DNA of 64,000 bases from Ipomoea triloba. Lineage: Eukaryota; Streptophyta; Magnoliopsida; Solanales; Convolvulaceae. The notes below the pieces were generated by a model, which was not told the DNA's origin, did not search any database, and saw only the letters and a list, made by a program, of their open reading frames with translations. The translations under genes were made by a program, and so were the position numbers. The stretch covers positions 7,560,723 to 7,624,722 of the forward strand of contig NC_044920.1 in NCBI RefSeq assembly GCF_003576645.1. The letters run 5' to 3'. Below are positions 47,168 through 59,225 of this stretch, piece after piece. Position 1 is the stretch's first letter. Every line of letters begins with the position of its first letter.

Positions 47168-49096
47168 GTTATGATGTTAGATTTTCTCCTAGGGTTTTGA
47201 GTGAAAATTGGGGAAAAGGTCCATTTTCTCCTAGGGTTTTGAGTGAAAATTGGGGAAAAGGTCCAAGATCTCCTAGGGTTTTGAGTGAAAATTGGGGAAA
47301 AGGTCCAAGATTTGCTTTCTACGGTGTTAGTAAACTTTCTCAAGGTAAGGAATCCCTTAAGTAGGCTAAGGTCACTTGAAATTGAATAATTGATTGTTTG
47401 GTTGAAATATGATGAGATCTAGGTGGAAATATTGTGTACATGATTGTATGTATAATATATATGAAATTGTATTTTTCATAAATGATTGTATGTATAATAT
47501 ATATGAAATTGTATTTTTCATAATATATAGGTATAAATTGTTGTGTTGAGGAAATGTGGTAGTTAATATGCCTAAATATCTAAATTAGAGATGTTAGGTG
47601 TATTATATAATATATGTATGTACGTATAAGTATGGTATATATATATATATATATATATATACGTGTGATGTATGTATATGTTAAACCGTATATATGTGCA
47701 TATATGGGTATATATACATACCTAATGGGTATGTATGTATAATTAAAATAAAATGTTGTATTATGTATATATATACATATATGTGATATATATGTTAACC
47801 GTGTATGATGAGCACAAATGATGAGTGTAAAAGGGTGTAATGTCGTTCCGCTGAGGATTGGTGTTATGGCACGAAATTGTATGAATTACTAGGCACTAGA
47901 GTAAATGAATTTATAGAATCCAAGTAACAAAGACTGAATGATGTGGAATAAAAGAAAACAATTGATTAGGATGTAAACTATATGATAAAGTATGGGCCAG
48001 ATTAGGGGGATTGTAACCTTGATGTTCTAACAAACTCAGGATTAGGGAAAGAATAATTAACCAAGGGATATATGGGCAATGCACAAAAGAATTCTACTCA
48101 GCTACTTTCGTAATCAATAAGAGAATTAGGCTAAAATTGCCCCACTGTCGTGATGCATCAATTATAACCTTAAACACCTAAGCATTGTAAGCCCCAAAAT
48201 TACCTCTACTTTCATAGCAGGAAAATTAGGTTGAAATTGGTAAGGCTCGAGGTCTCCATCCAACTTTCGTTGTAATGAATCCCTCTCCTAGACTAGCAAT
48301 TAATTGTGGCCATCAATCAATAACAAGTAGAAAGAAATCCCCAAATCAACATAAACCCTAGGCAAAAGATTCAATCCTTTATGCAATTAATCATAAACCG
48401 AACATCAAGATTAACAATGAACCCTAATCCAAACCCATAAACGAATTACTCCCGCATGATGGGAGTAAACACAACAAAGCAAGAATTAAAGATAAACATT
48501 GCAAGAAATATAAAGGAAGAGAAACTTAACTGATAAAGAACAAATCCAATTTTCAATCTTTGATTCCAATCTTGAAATAAAATCTAATGTAAAACTAGTC
48601 TAAACTATGCTGGGGAAATATAAACTAAAAGCTAGGGTTCAGAACTCTGTAAGGGAACCTCCTTCAATTGTAGAGAATAGGTCAAATATATAGGAGGTAG
48701 ATGGGCTTTTGGCCCATTAGGCAACTTCCAATTCTTTTCCAACTTGTATTCTTCCTTGTAATTCCCTTTTCTTCCAGAACTTGTCCAAAATGTTCCAATA
48801 TTCTTCCTTTGTTGTTCCTTGTAAATAATTCAACACTTGGACAATATAACACACAAACAATTCCCAATTTCACTAGGATACAGAAAATAACCTTCAAAAC
48901 AACTAGAATAAGGGGTGAATATTGTACAAAATAGTAGATATCAACTCCCCCACACTAGAACTTTTGCTTGTCCTCCAAGCAATTACCCTAGGATAATCCA
49001 CCCTCCATGCACTGCAACTGATCACACTACCTTCCTGCTCAACCGAACATACCACCAACCAACTCTGTACAACCTAACCTGCTTCAAGAATCATCT
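47168..49096 (+). repeat. Segment A: left part of palindrome and first direct copy
   Basis: This segment recurs in the same orientation at 50,516-52,380. Its part from 47,658 recurs inverted at 49,097-50,514. It starts with three tandem copies (about 44 bp each) of ctcctagggttttgagtg and aaaattggggaaaaggtcc at 47,176-47,310. It then has a duplicated 40-bp tgtatgtataatatatatg unit near 47,440-47,520, a (TA)n run, and a minus-strand LTR portion beginning TGATATCT near 48,950. Confidence 0.85.
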
Positions 49097-50514
49097 AGAT
49101 GATTCTTGAAGCAGGTTAGGTTGTACAGAGTTGGTTGGTGTAGTTCGGTGAAGCAGGAAGGTAGTGTGATCAGTTGCAGTGCATGGAGGGTGGATTATCC
49201 TAGGTAATTGCTTGGAGGACAAGCAAAAGTTCTAGTGTGGGGGAGTTGATATCTCTATTTTGTACAATATTACCCCTTATTCTAGTTGTTTTGAAGGTTA
49301 TTTTCTGTATCCTAGTGAAATTGGGAATTGTTTGTGTGTTATATTGTCCAAGTGTTGAATTATCTACAAGGAACAACAAAGGAAGAATTGGAACATTTTG
49401 GACAAGTTCTGGAAGAAAAGGGAATTACAAGGAAGAATACAAGTTGGAAAAGAATTGGAAGTTGCCTAATGGGCCAAGGCCCATCTACCTCCTATATATT
49501 TGACCTATTCTCTACAATTGAAGGAGGTTCCCTTACAGAGTTCTGAACCCTAGCTTTTAGTTTATATTTCCCAGCATAGTTGACTAGTTTTACATTAGTT
49601 ATTTTATTTCAAGATTGGAATCAAAGATTGAATTGGATTTGTTCTTTATCAGTTAAGTTTCTCTTCCTTTATATTTCTTGCAATGTTTATCTTTAATTTT
49701 GCTTTGTTGTGTTTACTCCCATCATGCGGGAGTAATTCGTTTATGGGTTTGGATTAGGGTTCATTGTTAATCTTGATGTTCGATTTATGATTAATTGCAT
49801 AAAGGATTGAATCTTTTGCCTAGGGTTTATGTTGATTTGGGGATTTCTTTCTACTGTTATTGTTGTGGCCACAATTAATTGCTAGTCTAGGAGGGATTCA
49901 TTACAACGAAGTTGGATGGAGACCTCGAGCCTTACCAATTTCAACCTAATTTTCCTGCTATGAAAGTAGAGGTAATTTTGGGGGCTTACAATGCTTAGGT
50001 GTCTTAAGGTTATAATTGATGCATCACGACAGTGGGGCAATTTTAGCCTAATTCTCTTATTGATTACGAAAGTAGCTGAGTAGAATTCTTTTGTGCATTG
50101 CCCATATATCCCTTGGTTAATTATTCTTTCCCTAATCCTGAGTTTGTTAGAACATCAAGGTTACAATCCCCCTAATCTGGCCCATACTTTTATCATATAG
50201 TTTACATCCTAATCAATTGTTTTCTTTTATTCCACATCATTCAGTCTTTGTTACTTGGATTCTATAAATTCATTATACTCTAGTGCCTAGGTAATTCAAC
50301 AATTTCGTGCCATAACACCAATCCTCAGCGGAACGACATTACACCCTTTTACACTCATCATTTGTGCTCATCATACACGGTTAACATAATATATCACATA
50401 TATGTATATATATACATAATACAACATTTTATTTTAATTATACATACATACCCTTAGGTTTATATACCATATATGCACATATATACGTTTAACATATACA
50501 TACATCACACGTAT
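49097..50514 (-). repeat. Segment A': inverted arm of the palindrome
   Basis: The palindrome centre is between 49,096 and 49,097 (atcatct|agatgat) with no spacer. The arm mirrors 47,658-49,096 with scattered substitutions and small indels, ending at cacacgtat (50,514). The plus-strand phrase gttctagtgtgggggagttg at about 49,228 is the polypurine tract plus LTR start in inverted orientation. Confidence 0.9.
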
Positions 50515-50515
50515 A

Positions 50516-52380
50516 GTTATGATGTTAGATTTTCTCCTAGGGTTTTGAGTGAAAATTGGGGAAAAGGTCCAAGATTTGCTTTCTACGGTGTTAGTAAACT
50601 TTCTCAAGGTAAGGAATCCCTTAAGTAGGCTAAGGTCACTTGAAATTGAATAATTGATTGTTTGGTTGAAATATGATGAGATCTAGGTGGAAATATTGTG
50701 TACATGATTGTATGTATAATATATATGAAATTGTATTTTTCATAATATATAGGTATAAATTGTTGTGTTGAGGAAATGTGGTAGTTAATATGCCTAAATA
50801 TCTAAATTAGAGATGTTAGGTGTATTATATAATATATGTATGTACGTATAAGTATGGTATATATATATATATATATATATATACGTGTGATGTATGTATA
50901 TTATATATATATATATATATATATACGTGTGATGTATGTATATGTTAAACCGTATATATGTGCATATATGGGTATATATACATACCTAATGGGTATGTAT
51001 GTATAATTAAAATAAAATGTTGTATTATGTATATATATACATATATGTGATATATATGTTAACCGTGTATGATGAGCACAAATGATGAGTGTAAAAGGGT
51101 GTAATGTCGTTCCGCTGAGGATTGGTGTTATGGCACGAAATTGTATGAATTACTAGGCACTAGAGTAAATGAATTTATAGAATCCAAGTAACAAAGACTG
51201 AATGATGTGGAATAAAAGAAAACAATTGATTAGGATGTAAACTATATGATAAAAGTATGGGCCAGATTAGGGGGATTGTAACCTTGATGTTCTAACAAAC
51301 TCAGGATTAGGGAAAGAATAATTAACCAAGGGATATATGGGCAATGCACAAAAGAATTCTACTCAGCTACTTTCGTAATCAATAAGAGAATTAGGCTAAA
51401 ATTGCCCCACTGTCGTGATGCATCAATCATAACCTTAAGCACCTAAGCATTGTAAGCCCCCAAAATTACCTCTACTTTCATAGCAGGAAAATTAGGTTGA
51501 AATTGGTAAGGCTCGAGGTCTCCATCCAACTGTCGTTGTAATGAATCCCTCTCCTAGACTAGCAATTAATTCTGGCCACAAACCAATAACTAGTGCAAAG
51601 AAATCCCCAAATCAACATAAACCCTAGGTAAAAGATTCAATCCCTTTATGCAATTAATCATAAATCGAACATCAAGATTAACAATGGACCCCTAATCCAA
51701 ACCCATAAACGAATTACTCCCGCATGATGGGAGTAAACACAGCAAAGCAAGAATAAATAACCATAAACATCATAAGAAATAAAAGGGAAGAGAAACTTAA
51801 CTGATAAAGAACAAATCCAACTTCAATCCAAGATTCCAAGCTTGAAATTAAATAATCTAATGTAAAACTAATCTAAACTATGCTAGGGAAATATAAAGAG
51901 AATAAACTAAAACTAGCTAGGGTTCAGAACTCTGTAAGGGAACCTCCTTTAATTGTAGAGAATATGTAGAATATATAGGAGATATATGGGCCTTGGCCCA
52001 TTAGGCAACTTCCAATTCTTTTCCAACTTGTATTCTTCCTTGTAATTCCCTTTTCTTCCAGAACTTGTCCAAAATGTTCCAATATTCTTCCTTTGTTGTT
52101 CCTTGTAGATAATTCAGCACTTGGACAATATAACACACAAACAGTTCCCAATTTCACTAGGATACAGAAAATAACCTTCAAAACAACTAGAATAAGGGGT
52201 GAGTAATGGTACAAAATAGTAGATATCAACTCCCCCACACTAGAACTTTTGCTTGTCCTCAAGCAATTACCTAGGATAATCCACCCTCCATGCACTGCAA
52301 CTGATCACACTACCTTCCTACTCAACCGAACATACCACCAACCAACTTGTACAACCTAACCTGCTTCAAGAATCATCTCA
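50516..52380 (+). repeat. Segment A'': second direct copy
   Basis: Same orientation as 47,168-49,096 but with one instead of three copies of the ctcctagggttttgagtg unit and one instead of two of the tgtatgtataatatatatg unit. It has an extra (TA)n-acgtgtgatgtatgtat unit at 50,895-50,942. Past the palindrome break point it continues normally as atcatctcagaatcacaag into the retroelement interior. Confidence 0.85.
51080..52228 (-). mobile_element. LTR of a non-autonomous Ty3-type element
   Basis: On the minus strand the LTR starts TGATATCTACTATTTTG at 52,228, immediately after the purine tract tagtgtgggggagt. It contains the phrases ttgcctaatgggcca and gaaccctagc. It continues to about 51,080, where homology with a putative end (tcagcggaacgacattaca) fades. 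Shorter versions of this LTR (about 644 bp) are at 55,191-55,834 and 58,797-59,440. The LTR 3' end and primer site were not fixed. Confidence 0.5.
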
Positions 52381-53819
52381 GAATCACAAGTGAGTTCCAC
52401 TCTCAGGCCAATAACCGGGCACCCGAAATTAGGTAGATTAAACCCTGTATGCACATGTACTCAGTTAAGATTATGCAAGACTTGGCTTAAGATGAACTCC
52501 CATAGACATGCCCTTCATACTCACATAGATCACTCTAAAACTGCATGCTAAGATCAAATAGGACTTTATTTGGCTTGTAATGGGGCTAAGGGTGAGTGGC
52601 TAAACAAAGAAAGGATATGGAAAAATAAACAAACGAGAGAGAATTTCACACCTATTCACAATTAAACCTAGAGGAGATATGGAAAATATGAATCAAGAGA
52701 GCAAAACATAATTGGAAAGACAAGAGCATTCTAAACTAGTGGGGGTGAAGACAATTATTCTAGCAACTTGACTTGCACTTTTATTCATCCTTCTTTTTCT
52801 TTCTTTTCTATAACAACCATTTTTCTCTTCTTTTTCTTTTCTTTTCAATTTTCAAACATTTTCTTTCCTTTAATTCAAACCAACTATTCAACTTCTTCAC
52901 CACACCCCCACACTAGAGCAAAGATAACAGGAATAACTCTATCAAAAATAAGTTCAAAAAGGAAAATCTCTTCTAAATTAAGGAACAAATGCTACATTCT
53001 CTCTAAGGGTGAATGGAAAATATATGGCTTAGGGCTAAGGGTCAAATAGTGGGTTAAACAAGAAAAACAACATAAAGAACGGGGTTAAGTGCTTTTGCAC
53101 TTATTAAACAAAAACAAGACTCAAAGGGGACAACTAGGGAAAATAAATGTAACACAGGGTAGGTTTAAAGGCTTGGGCTAACAACAATGGCCTAAATCAC
53201 TTCAAAGCATGCAAATTCTAGACTTCACTATGAGAGCACTGAGACAAGCTATGACAGAACAAATATCACCAGAATCCCACATAAGCCTTCACTAGCAATG
53301 CATAACACACAGGGGAAACATTTATGTTAGAGGTTAACCCAATTATTGGCAAGAGACTGAATTAAACACAAGCTCAACTTTGAATCATCCCTGACAAGCT
53401 AGGCTGCACAAGTACCACCAAACAAACCACAAACCAGCAGAAAGGAAAGTGGTCACAGCCACAAAGCAAAGAAAATAGACTATCCACAGTGTTGCACATT
53501 GAGTCCTTCAAGCAAAGTTCACCAAAAATTTTATTTTCAAACCAGAAATAGCACCCCCCCCCCACACTAAAATGTGGACATCGTCCTCGATGGACAAACA
53601 ATTAAGCACAATAGAGGGGATACAAAGAATAAAATCAATAATGAAGCACAAATTCAAAACTAATAGAGAGAGAAATTAAAAGAGTTAAGAAATTGAACCT
53701 TGAAGTCTTGATGCAATGAAGAAAAATGGAAGAAAAAAATTTAGAACCTGAGGAAGACAACAATAGTGCACACAAGGAAGTGGGGAAAAATGGCAATTTT
53801 TTTTTCTTTTTTACTGTTG

Positions 53820-53965
53820 GGGTCAAGGGCAGGGTCATGGCCGTGATGTTGGCCGTGACCCAGAGCTCTCTATAAGCGAAAACGTACTGGAAGTTGCGGA
53901 AAAGGTCACGGGCGGGGTCATGGCCGTGATGTTGGCCGTGACCCCGAGCTCTCTATATGCAAAAA
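53820..53965. repeat. GC hairpin pair, unit 1
   Basis: Two ~86-bp units, each with an inverted repeat around ggtcatggccgtgatgttgg and ggccgtgaccc, separated by gagctctctata. They lie in otherwise AT-rich DNA. Confidence 0.85.
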
Positions 53966-54285
53966 GTCCGTTTTTCACGCCAAATGCCTGTTTTCACCTG
54001 TAGATCAATCCAAAACATCCTCAAAGCACTCCAACACCTAAACACATCATAAACACTCAATTTCCAAACATTCCCCACTCTCTTAGAAGTAAAATAAATC
54101 AATTCTCACTCAAATATTCCCTTGCCAAACCTCTTGAAAACCAAATAAAGACTAAAATCTAAAATCTAACTAAAGCAAATAAATTAAATGCAATAAAATA
54201 AAATGCAAGAAAGTAAAGGATAACATGGGGTGCCTCCCATGAAGCGCTAAGTTTACTGTCGTCAGCTCGACTCAACCTCTCAAGA

Positions 54286-55122
54286 TCAACCATCATTGAA
54301 TTGAACAAAGAACATCCCATCCTTCCTAGCAAATTTTTCTTCAAGATAGTGCCTCAAATGGTGGCCATCAACAAATTCCTTTATACACAAGTCCACCACC
54401 ATAAAACTCAAACACTGTTCCTCCATGAACTCAAAATTCAAGCACACACTTTCACCAAACCCATTCTTATTTTCCCCTAGATTTTCCTTTCCTTGAGCAA
54501 GTAGGGAGAACCTTGGGTCTTCTTTATGAACTAAGATGAAGTAAGAATCCTTGGACATGAAAATTGGCCAATGGGGGCCTCCACACTCAAAAACATTGAC
54601 ACCTCCCGGTTCCCAAGTTAGTCTAAAATTCTCACCCAAGGGAGTGTCATCAAATGAAAGACATACCTCGTTTGTGCCACCAAATTCATCAACTATATCA
54701 TTCTTGAGCACTTCTTCACTTGGACCATCTTTAAGTTGCTCTTTGTCACCATTCCCTTGTAACTCCACACTTTCTTCCCAATTCAAAGACTCCATTTCAA
54801 TTTCATCATTCACTTTCTCATCTTCATCAGCTTCATCCTCCATCTCCTCTGCATCACCACCTTCACTTGGCGTGAACAACTCATGTATAACATCTTCATA
54901 AGGAATTGAACCTTGAATGGGTTCTTGAGTTGTCAAGCCTTTTCCTTGAGCCTTAAGATCTTCCAATTGAGCTTGTAACATGTTCATTTGAATGATTAAG
55001 TTATACATCATGGACCTCATCATCTCCTCATCAATAGGTTGGTTTGCTTGTGGAGGTTCTTGATAGAATGGCTCTTGAGGTTCCCATTGATCATTGACAT
55101 GTTCTTCCTCACTTGGTCTCAT
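54286..55122 (-). CDS. 278-residue ORF of the non-autonomous retroelement, copy 1
   Basis: The protein begins MRPSEEEHVNDQWEPQEPFY. A Gln/Pro-rich start and EEMMRSMMYNLIIQMNMLQA (a short amphipathic helix, gag-C-terminus-like) lead to a very acidic middle (EEMEDEADEDEKVNDEIEME). A folded-looking C-terminal part follows, with ENFRLTWEPGGVNVFECGG and GHHLRHYLEEKF. No catalytic motif was recognised. The identical length and near-identical sequence of the copy at 57,892 show a recent duplication or selection. The upstream frame is open back to a stop a few codons past VPDDDTEDVGYP, so the true start could be slightly earlier. It may be a gag-like or accessory protein; function unknown. Confidence 0.5.
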   Translation of the reverse strand: MRPSEEEHVNDQWEPQEPFYQEPPQANQPIDEEMMRSMMYNLIIQMNMLQAQLEDLKAQGKGLTTQEPIQGSIPYEDVIHELFTPSEGGDAEEMEDEADEDEKVNDEIEMESLNWEESVELQGNGDKEQLKDGPSEEVLKNDIVDEFGGTNEVCLSFDDTPLGENFRLTWEPGGVNVFECGGPHWPIFMSKDSYFILVHKEDPRFSLLAQGKENLGENKNGFGESVCLNFEFMEEQCLSFMVVDLCIKEFVDGHHLRHYLEEKFARKDGMFFVQFNDG

Positions 55123-57425
55123 GGGATATCCAACATCCTCAGTGTCATCATCAGGTACAATAGTGACTCACCAACGCCTAGCCAATGCTAAGAAATCCCC
55201 AAATCAACATAAACCCTAGGTAAAAGATTCAATCCCTTTATGCAATTAATTACCAATTGAACATCAAGATTAACAATGGATCCCTAATCCAAACCCATAA
55301 ACGAACTACTCCCGCATGATGGGAGTAAACAAAACAAAGCAATAATTAATAACCATAAACATTGCAAGAAAGTAATAAAGGAATAAGAGAACTTAACTGA
55401 TAAAGAACAAATCCAATCTTCAATCTTTGATTCCAATCTTGAAATTAAATAATCTAATGTGAAACTAATCTAAACTATGCTAGGGAAATATAAAGAGAAG
55501 GGGAAAAATAAACTAAAATTAATTAGGGTTCAGAACTCTGTAAGGGGAACTCCTTCAATTGTAGAGAGTAGGTAGAATATATAGGAGGTAGATGGGCCTT
55601 GGCCCATTAGGCAACTTCCAATTCTTTTCCAACTTGTATTCTTCCTTGTAATTCCCTTTTCTTCCAGAACTTGTCCAAAATGTTCCAATATTCTTCCTTT
55701 GTTGTTCCTTGTAGATAATTCAGCACTTGGACAATATAACACACAAACAATTCCCAATTTCACTAGGATACAGAAAATAACCTTCAAAACAACTAGAATA
55801 AGGGGTGAATAATTGTACAAAATAGCAGATATCAACTCCCCCACACTAGAACTTTTGCTTGTCCTCAAGCAATTACCTAGGATAATCCACCCTCCATGCA
55901 CTGCAACTGATCACACTACCTTCCTGCTCAACCGAACATACCACCAACCAACTTGTACAACCTAACCTGCTTCAAGAATCATCTCAGAATCACAAGTGAG
56001 TTCCACTCTCAGGCCAATAACCGGGCACCCGAAATTAGGTAGATTAAACCCTGTATGCACATGTACTCAGTTAAGATTATGCAAGACTTGGCTTAAGATG
56101 AACTCCCATAGACATGCCCTTCATACTCACATAGATCACTCTAAAACTGCATGCTAAGATCAAATAGGACTTTATTTGGCTTGTAATGGGGCTAAGGGTG
56201 AGTGGCTAAACAAAGAAAGGATATGGAAAAATAAACAAACGAGAGAGAATTTCACACCTATTCACAATTAAACCTAGAGGAGATATGGAAAATATGAATC
56301 AAGAGAGCAAAACATAATTGGAAAGACAAGAGCATTCTAAACTAGTGGGGGTGAAGACAATTATTCTAGCAACTTGACTTGCACTTTTATTCATCCTTCT
56401 TTTTCTTTCTTTTCTATAACAACCATTTTTCTCTTCTTTTTCTTTTCTTTTCAATTTTCAAACATTTTCTTTCCTTTAATTCAAACCAACTATTCAACTT
56501 CTTCACCACACCCCCACACTAGAGCAAAGATAACAGGAATAACTCTATCAAAAATAAGTTCAAAAAGGAAAATCTCTTCTAAATTAAGGAACAAATGCTA
56601 CATTCTCTCTAAGGGTGAATGGAAAATATATGGCTTAGGGCTAAGGGTCAAATAGTGGGTTAAACAAGAAAAACAACATAAAGAACGGGGTTAAGTGCTT
56701 TTGCACTTATTAAACAAAAACAAGGCTCAAAGGGGACAACTAGGGAAAATAATTGTAACACAGGGTAGGTTTAAAGGCTTGGGCTAACAACAATGGCCTA
56801 AATCACTTCAAAGCATGCAAATTCTAGACTTCACTATGAGAGCACTGAGACAAGCTATGACAGAACAAATATCACCGGAATCCCACATAAGCCTTCACTA
56901 GCAATGCATAACACACAGGGGAAACATTTAGGTTAGAGGTTAACCCAACTATTGGCAAGAGACTGAATTAAACACAAGCTCAACTTTGAATCATCCCTGA
57001 CAAGCTAGGCTGCACAAGTACCACCAAACAAACCACAAACCAGCAGAGAGGAAAGTGGTCACAGCCACAAAGCAAAGAAAATAGACTATCCACAGTGTTG
57101 CACATTGAGTCCTTCAAGCAAAGTTCACCAAAAATTTTATTTTCAAACCAGAAATAGCACCCCCCCCCCACACTAAAATGTGGACATCGTCCTCGATGGA
57201 CAAACAATTAAGCACAATAGAGGGGATACAAAGAATAAAATCAATAATGAAGCACAAATTCAAAACTAATACAGAGAGAAATTAAAAGAGTTAAGAAATT
57301 GAACCTTGAAGTCTTGATGCAATGAAGAAAAATGGAAGAAAATATTTTAGAACCTGAGGAAGACAACAATAGTGCACACAAGGAAGTGGGAAAAAATGGC
57401 AATTTTTTTTTCTTTTTTACTGTTG

Positions 57426-57571
57426 GGGTCAAGGGCAGGGTCATGGCCGTGATGTTGGCCGTGACCCAGAGCTCTCTATAAGCGAAAACGTACTGGAAGT
57501 TGCGGAAAAGGTCACGGGCGGGGTCATGGCCGTGATGTTGGCCGTGACCCCGAGCTCTCTATATGCAAAAA
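57426..57571. repeat. GC hairpin pair, unit 2
   Basis: Same two hairpin units as at 53,820, with at most a few substitutions. Confidence 0.85.
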
Positions 57572-57891
57572 GTCCGTTTTTCGCGCCAAATGCCTATTTT
57601 CACCTGTAGATCAATCCAAAACATCCCCAAAGCACTCCAACACCTAAACACATCATAAACACTCAATTTCCAAACATTCCCCACTCTCTTAGAAGTAAAA
57701 TAAATCAATTCTCACTCAAATATTCCCTTGCCAAACCTCTTGAAAACCAAATAAAGACTAAAATCTAAAATCTAACTAAAGCAAATAAATTAAATGCAAT
57801 AAAATAAAATGCAAGAAAGTAAAGGATAACATGGGGTGCCTCCCATGAAGCGCTAAGTTTACTGTCGTCAGCTCGACTCAACCTCTTAAGA

Positions 57892-58728
57892 TCAACCATC
57901 ATTGAATTGAACAAAGAACATCCCATCCTTCCTAGCAAATTTTTCTTCAAGATAGTGCCTCAAATGGTGGCCATCAACAAATTCCTTTATACACAAGTCC
58001 ACCACCATAAAACTCAAACACTGTTCCTCCATGAACTCAAAATTCAAGCACACACTTTCACCAAACCCATTCTTATTTTCCCCTAGATTTTCCTTTCCTT
58101 GAGCAAGTAGGGAGAACCTTGGGTCTTCTTTATGAACTAAGATGAAGTAAGAATCCTTGGACATGAAAATTGGCCAATGGGGGCCTCCACACTCAAAAAC
58201 ATTGACACCTCCCGGTTCCCAAGTTAGTCTAAAATTCTCACCCAAGGGAGTGTCATCAAATGAAAGACATACCTCGTTTGTGCCACCAAATTCATCAACT
58301 ATATCATTCTTGAGCACTTCTTCACTTGGACCATCTTTAAGTTGCTCTTTGTCACCATTCCCTTGTAACTCCACACTTTCTTCCCAATTCAAAGACTCCA
58401 TTTCAATTTCATCATTCACTTTCTCATCTTCATCAGCTTCATCCTCCATCTCCTCTGCATCACCACCTTCACTTGGCGTGAACAACTCATGTATAACATC
58501 TTCATAAGGAATTGAACCTTGAATGGGTTCTTGAGTTGTCAAGCCTTTTCCTTGAGCCTTAAGATCTTCCAATTGAGCTTGTAACATGTTCATTTGAATG
58601 ATTAAGTTATACATCATGGACCTCATCATCTCCTCATCAATAGGTTGGTTTGCTTGTGGAGGTTCTTGATAGAATGGCTCTTGAGGTTCCCATTGATCAT
58701 TGACATGTTCTTCCTCACTTGGTCTCAT
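57892..58728 (-). CDS. 278-residue ORF of the non-autonomous retroelement, copy 2
   Basis: The same protein as at 54,286-55,122, by eye identical over its length. See that entry for domains and doubts. Its flanking sequence is also duplicated, so conservation cannot by itself be taken as selection. Confidence 0.5.
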   Translation of the reverse strand: MRPSEEEHVNDQWEPQEPFYQEPPQANQPIDEEMMRSMMYNLIIQMNMLQAQLEDLKAQGKGLTTQEPIQGSIPYEDVIHELFTPSEGGDAEEMEDEADEDEKVNDEIEMESLNWEESVELQGNGDKEQLKDGPSEEVLKNDIVDEFGGTNEVCLSFDDTPLGENFRLTWEPGGVNVFECGGPHWPIFMSKDSYFILVHKEDPRFSLLAQGKENLGENKNGFGESVCLNFEFMEEQCLSFMVVDLCIKEFVDGHHLRHYLEEKFARKDGMFFVQFNDG

Positions 58729-59225
58729 GGGATATCCAACATCCTCAGTGTCATCATCAGGTACAATAGTGACTCACCAACGCCTAGCCAATGCTAAGAA
58801 ATCCCCAAATCAACATAAACCCTAGGTAAAAGATTCAATCCCTTTATGCAATTAATTACCAATTGAACATCAAGATTAACAATGGATCCCTAATCCAAAC
58901 CCATAAACGAACTACTCCCGCATGATGGGAGTAAACAAAACAAAGCAATAATTAATAACCATAAACATTGCAAGAAAGTAATAAAGGAATAAGAGAACTT
59001 AACTGATAAAGAACAAATCCAATCTTCAATCTTTGATTCCAATCTTGAAATTAAATAATCTAATGTGAAACTAATCTAAACTATGCTAGGGAAATATAAA
59101 GAGAAGGGGAAAAATAATCTAAAATTAATTAGGGTTCAGAACTCTGTAAGGGGAACTCCTTCAATTGTAGAGAGTAGGTAGAATATATAGGAGGTAGATG
59201 GGCCTTGGCCCATTAGGCAACTTCC

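Larger units (their letters stand above)
52229..55190 (-). mobile_element. Internal region of the non-autonomous Ty3-type element, unit 1
   Basis: Read on the minus strand it holds, in order: the 278-codon ORF, the conserved post-ORF phrase agcgcttcatgggaggcacc (54,249-54,230), a GC hairpin pair, a second purine run (tagtgtggggggggg, about 53,556-53,572), long non-coding sequence and the terminal purine tract. The agcgctt..gggaggca phrase is common downstream of coding regions in Athila/Tat-type elements. No protease, reverse transcriptase or integrase is present. Confidence 0.6.
55191..58796 (-). mobile_element. Tandem unit 2 of the non-autonomous Ty3-type element (3,606 bp)
   Basis: An LTR portion (55,191-55,834) plus a full internal region nearly identical to 52,229-55,190; corresponding features are offset by exactly 3,606 bp. 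A few substitutions separate the units (for example gagagagaaa versus acagagagaaa near 53,670/57,272). An LTR-internal-LTR-internal arrangement fits unequal recombination between LTRs, or an assembly duplication. Confidence 0.8.

Noticed and set aside
52768..53049. 93-codon plus-strand frame identical at 56,374-56,655
   Set aside because: Antisense to the retroelement and made of a pyrimidine-rich stretch; its identity follows from the 3,606-bp duplication.
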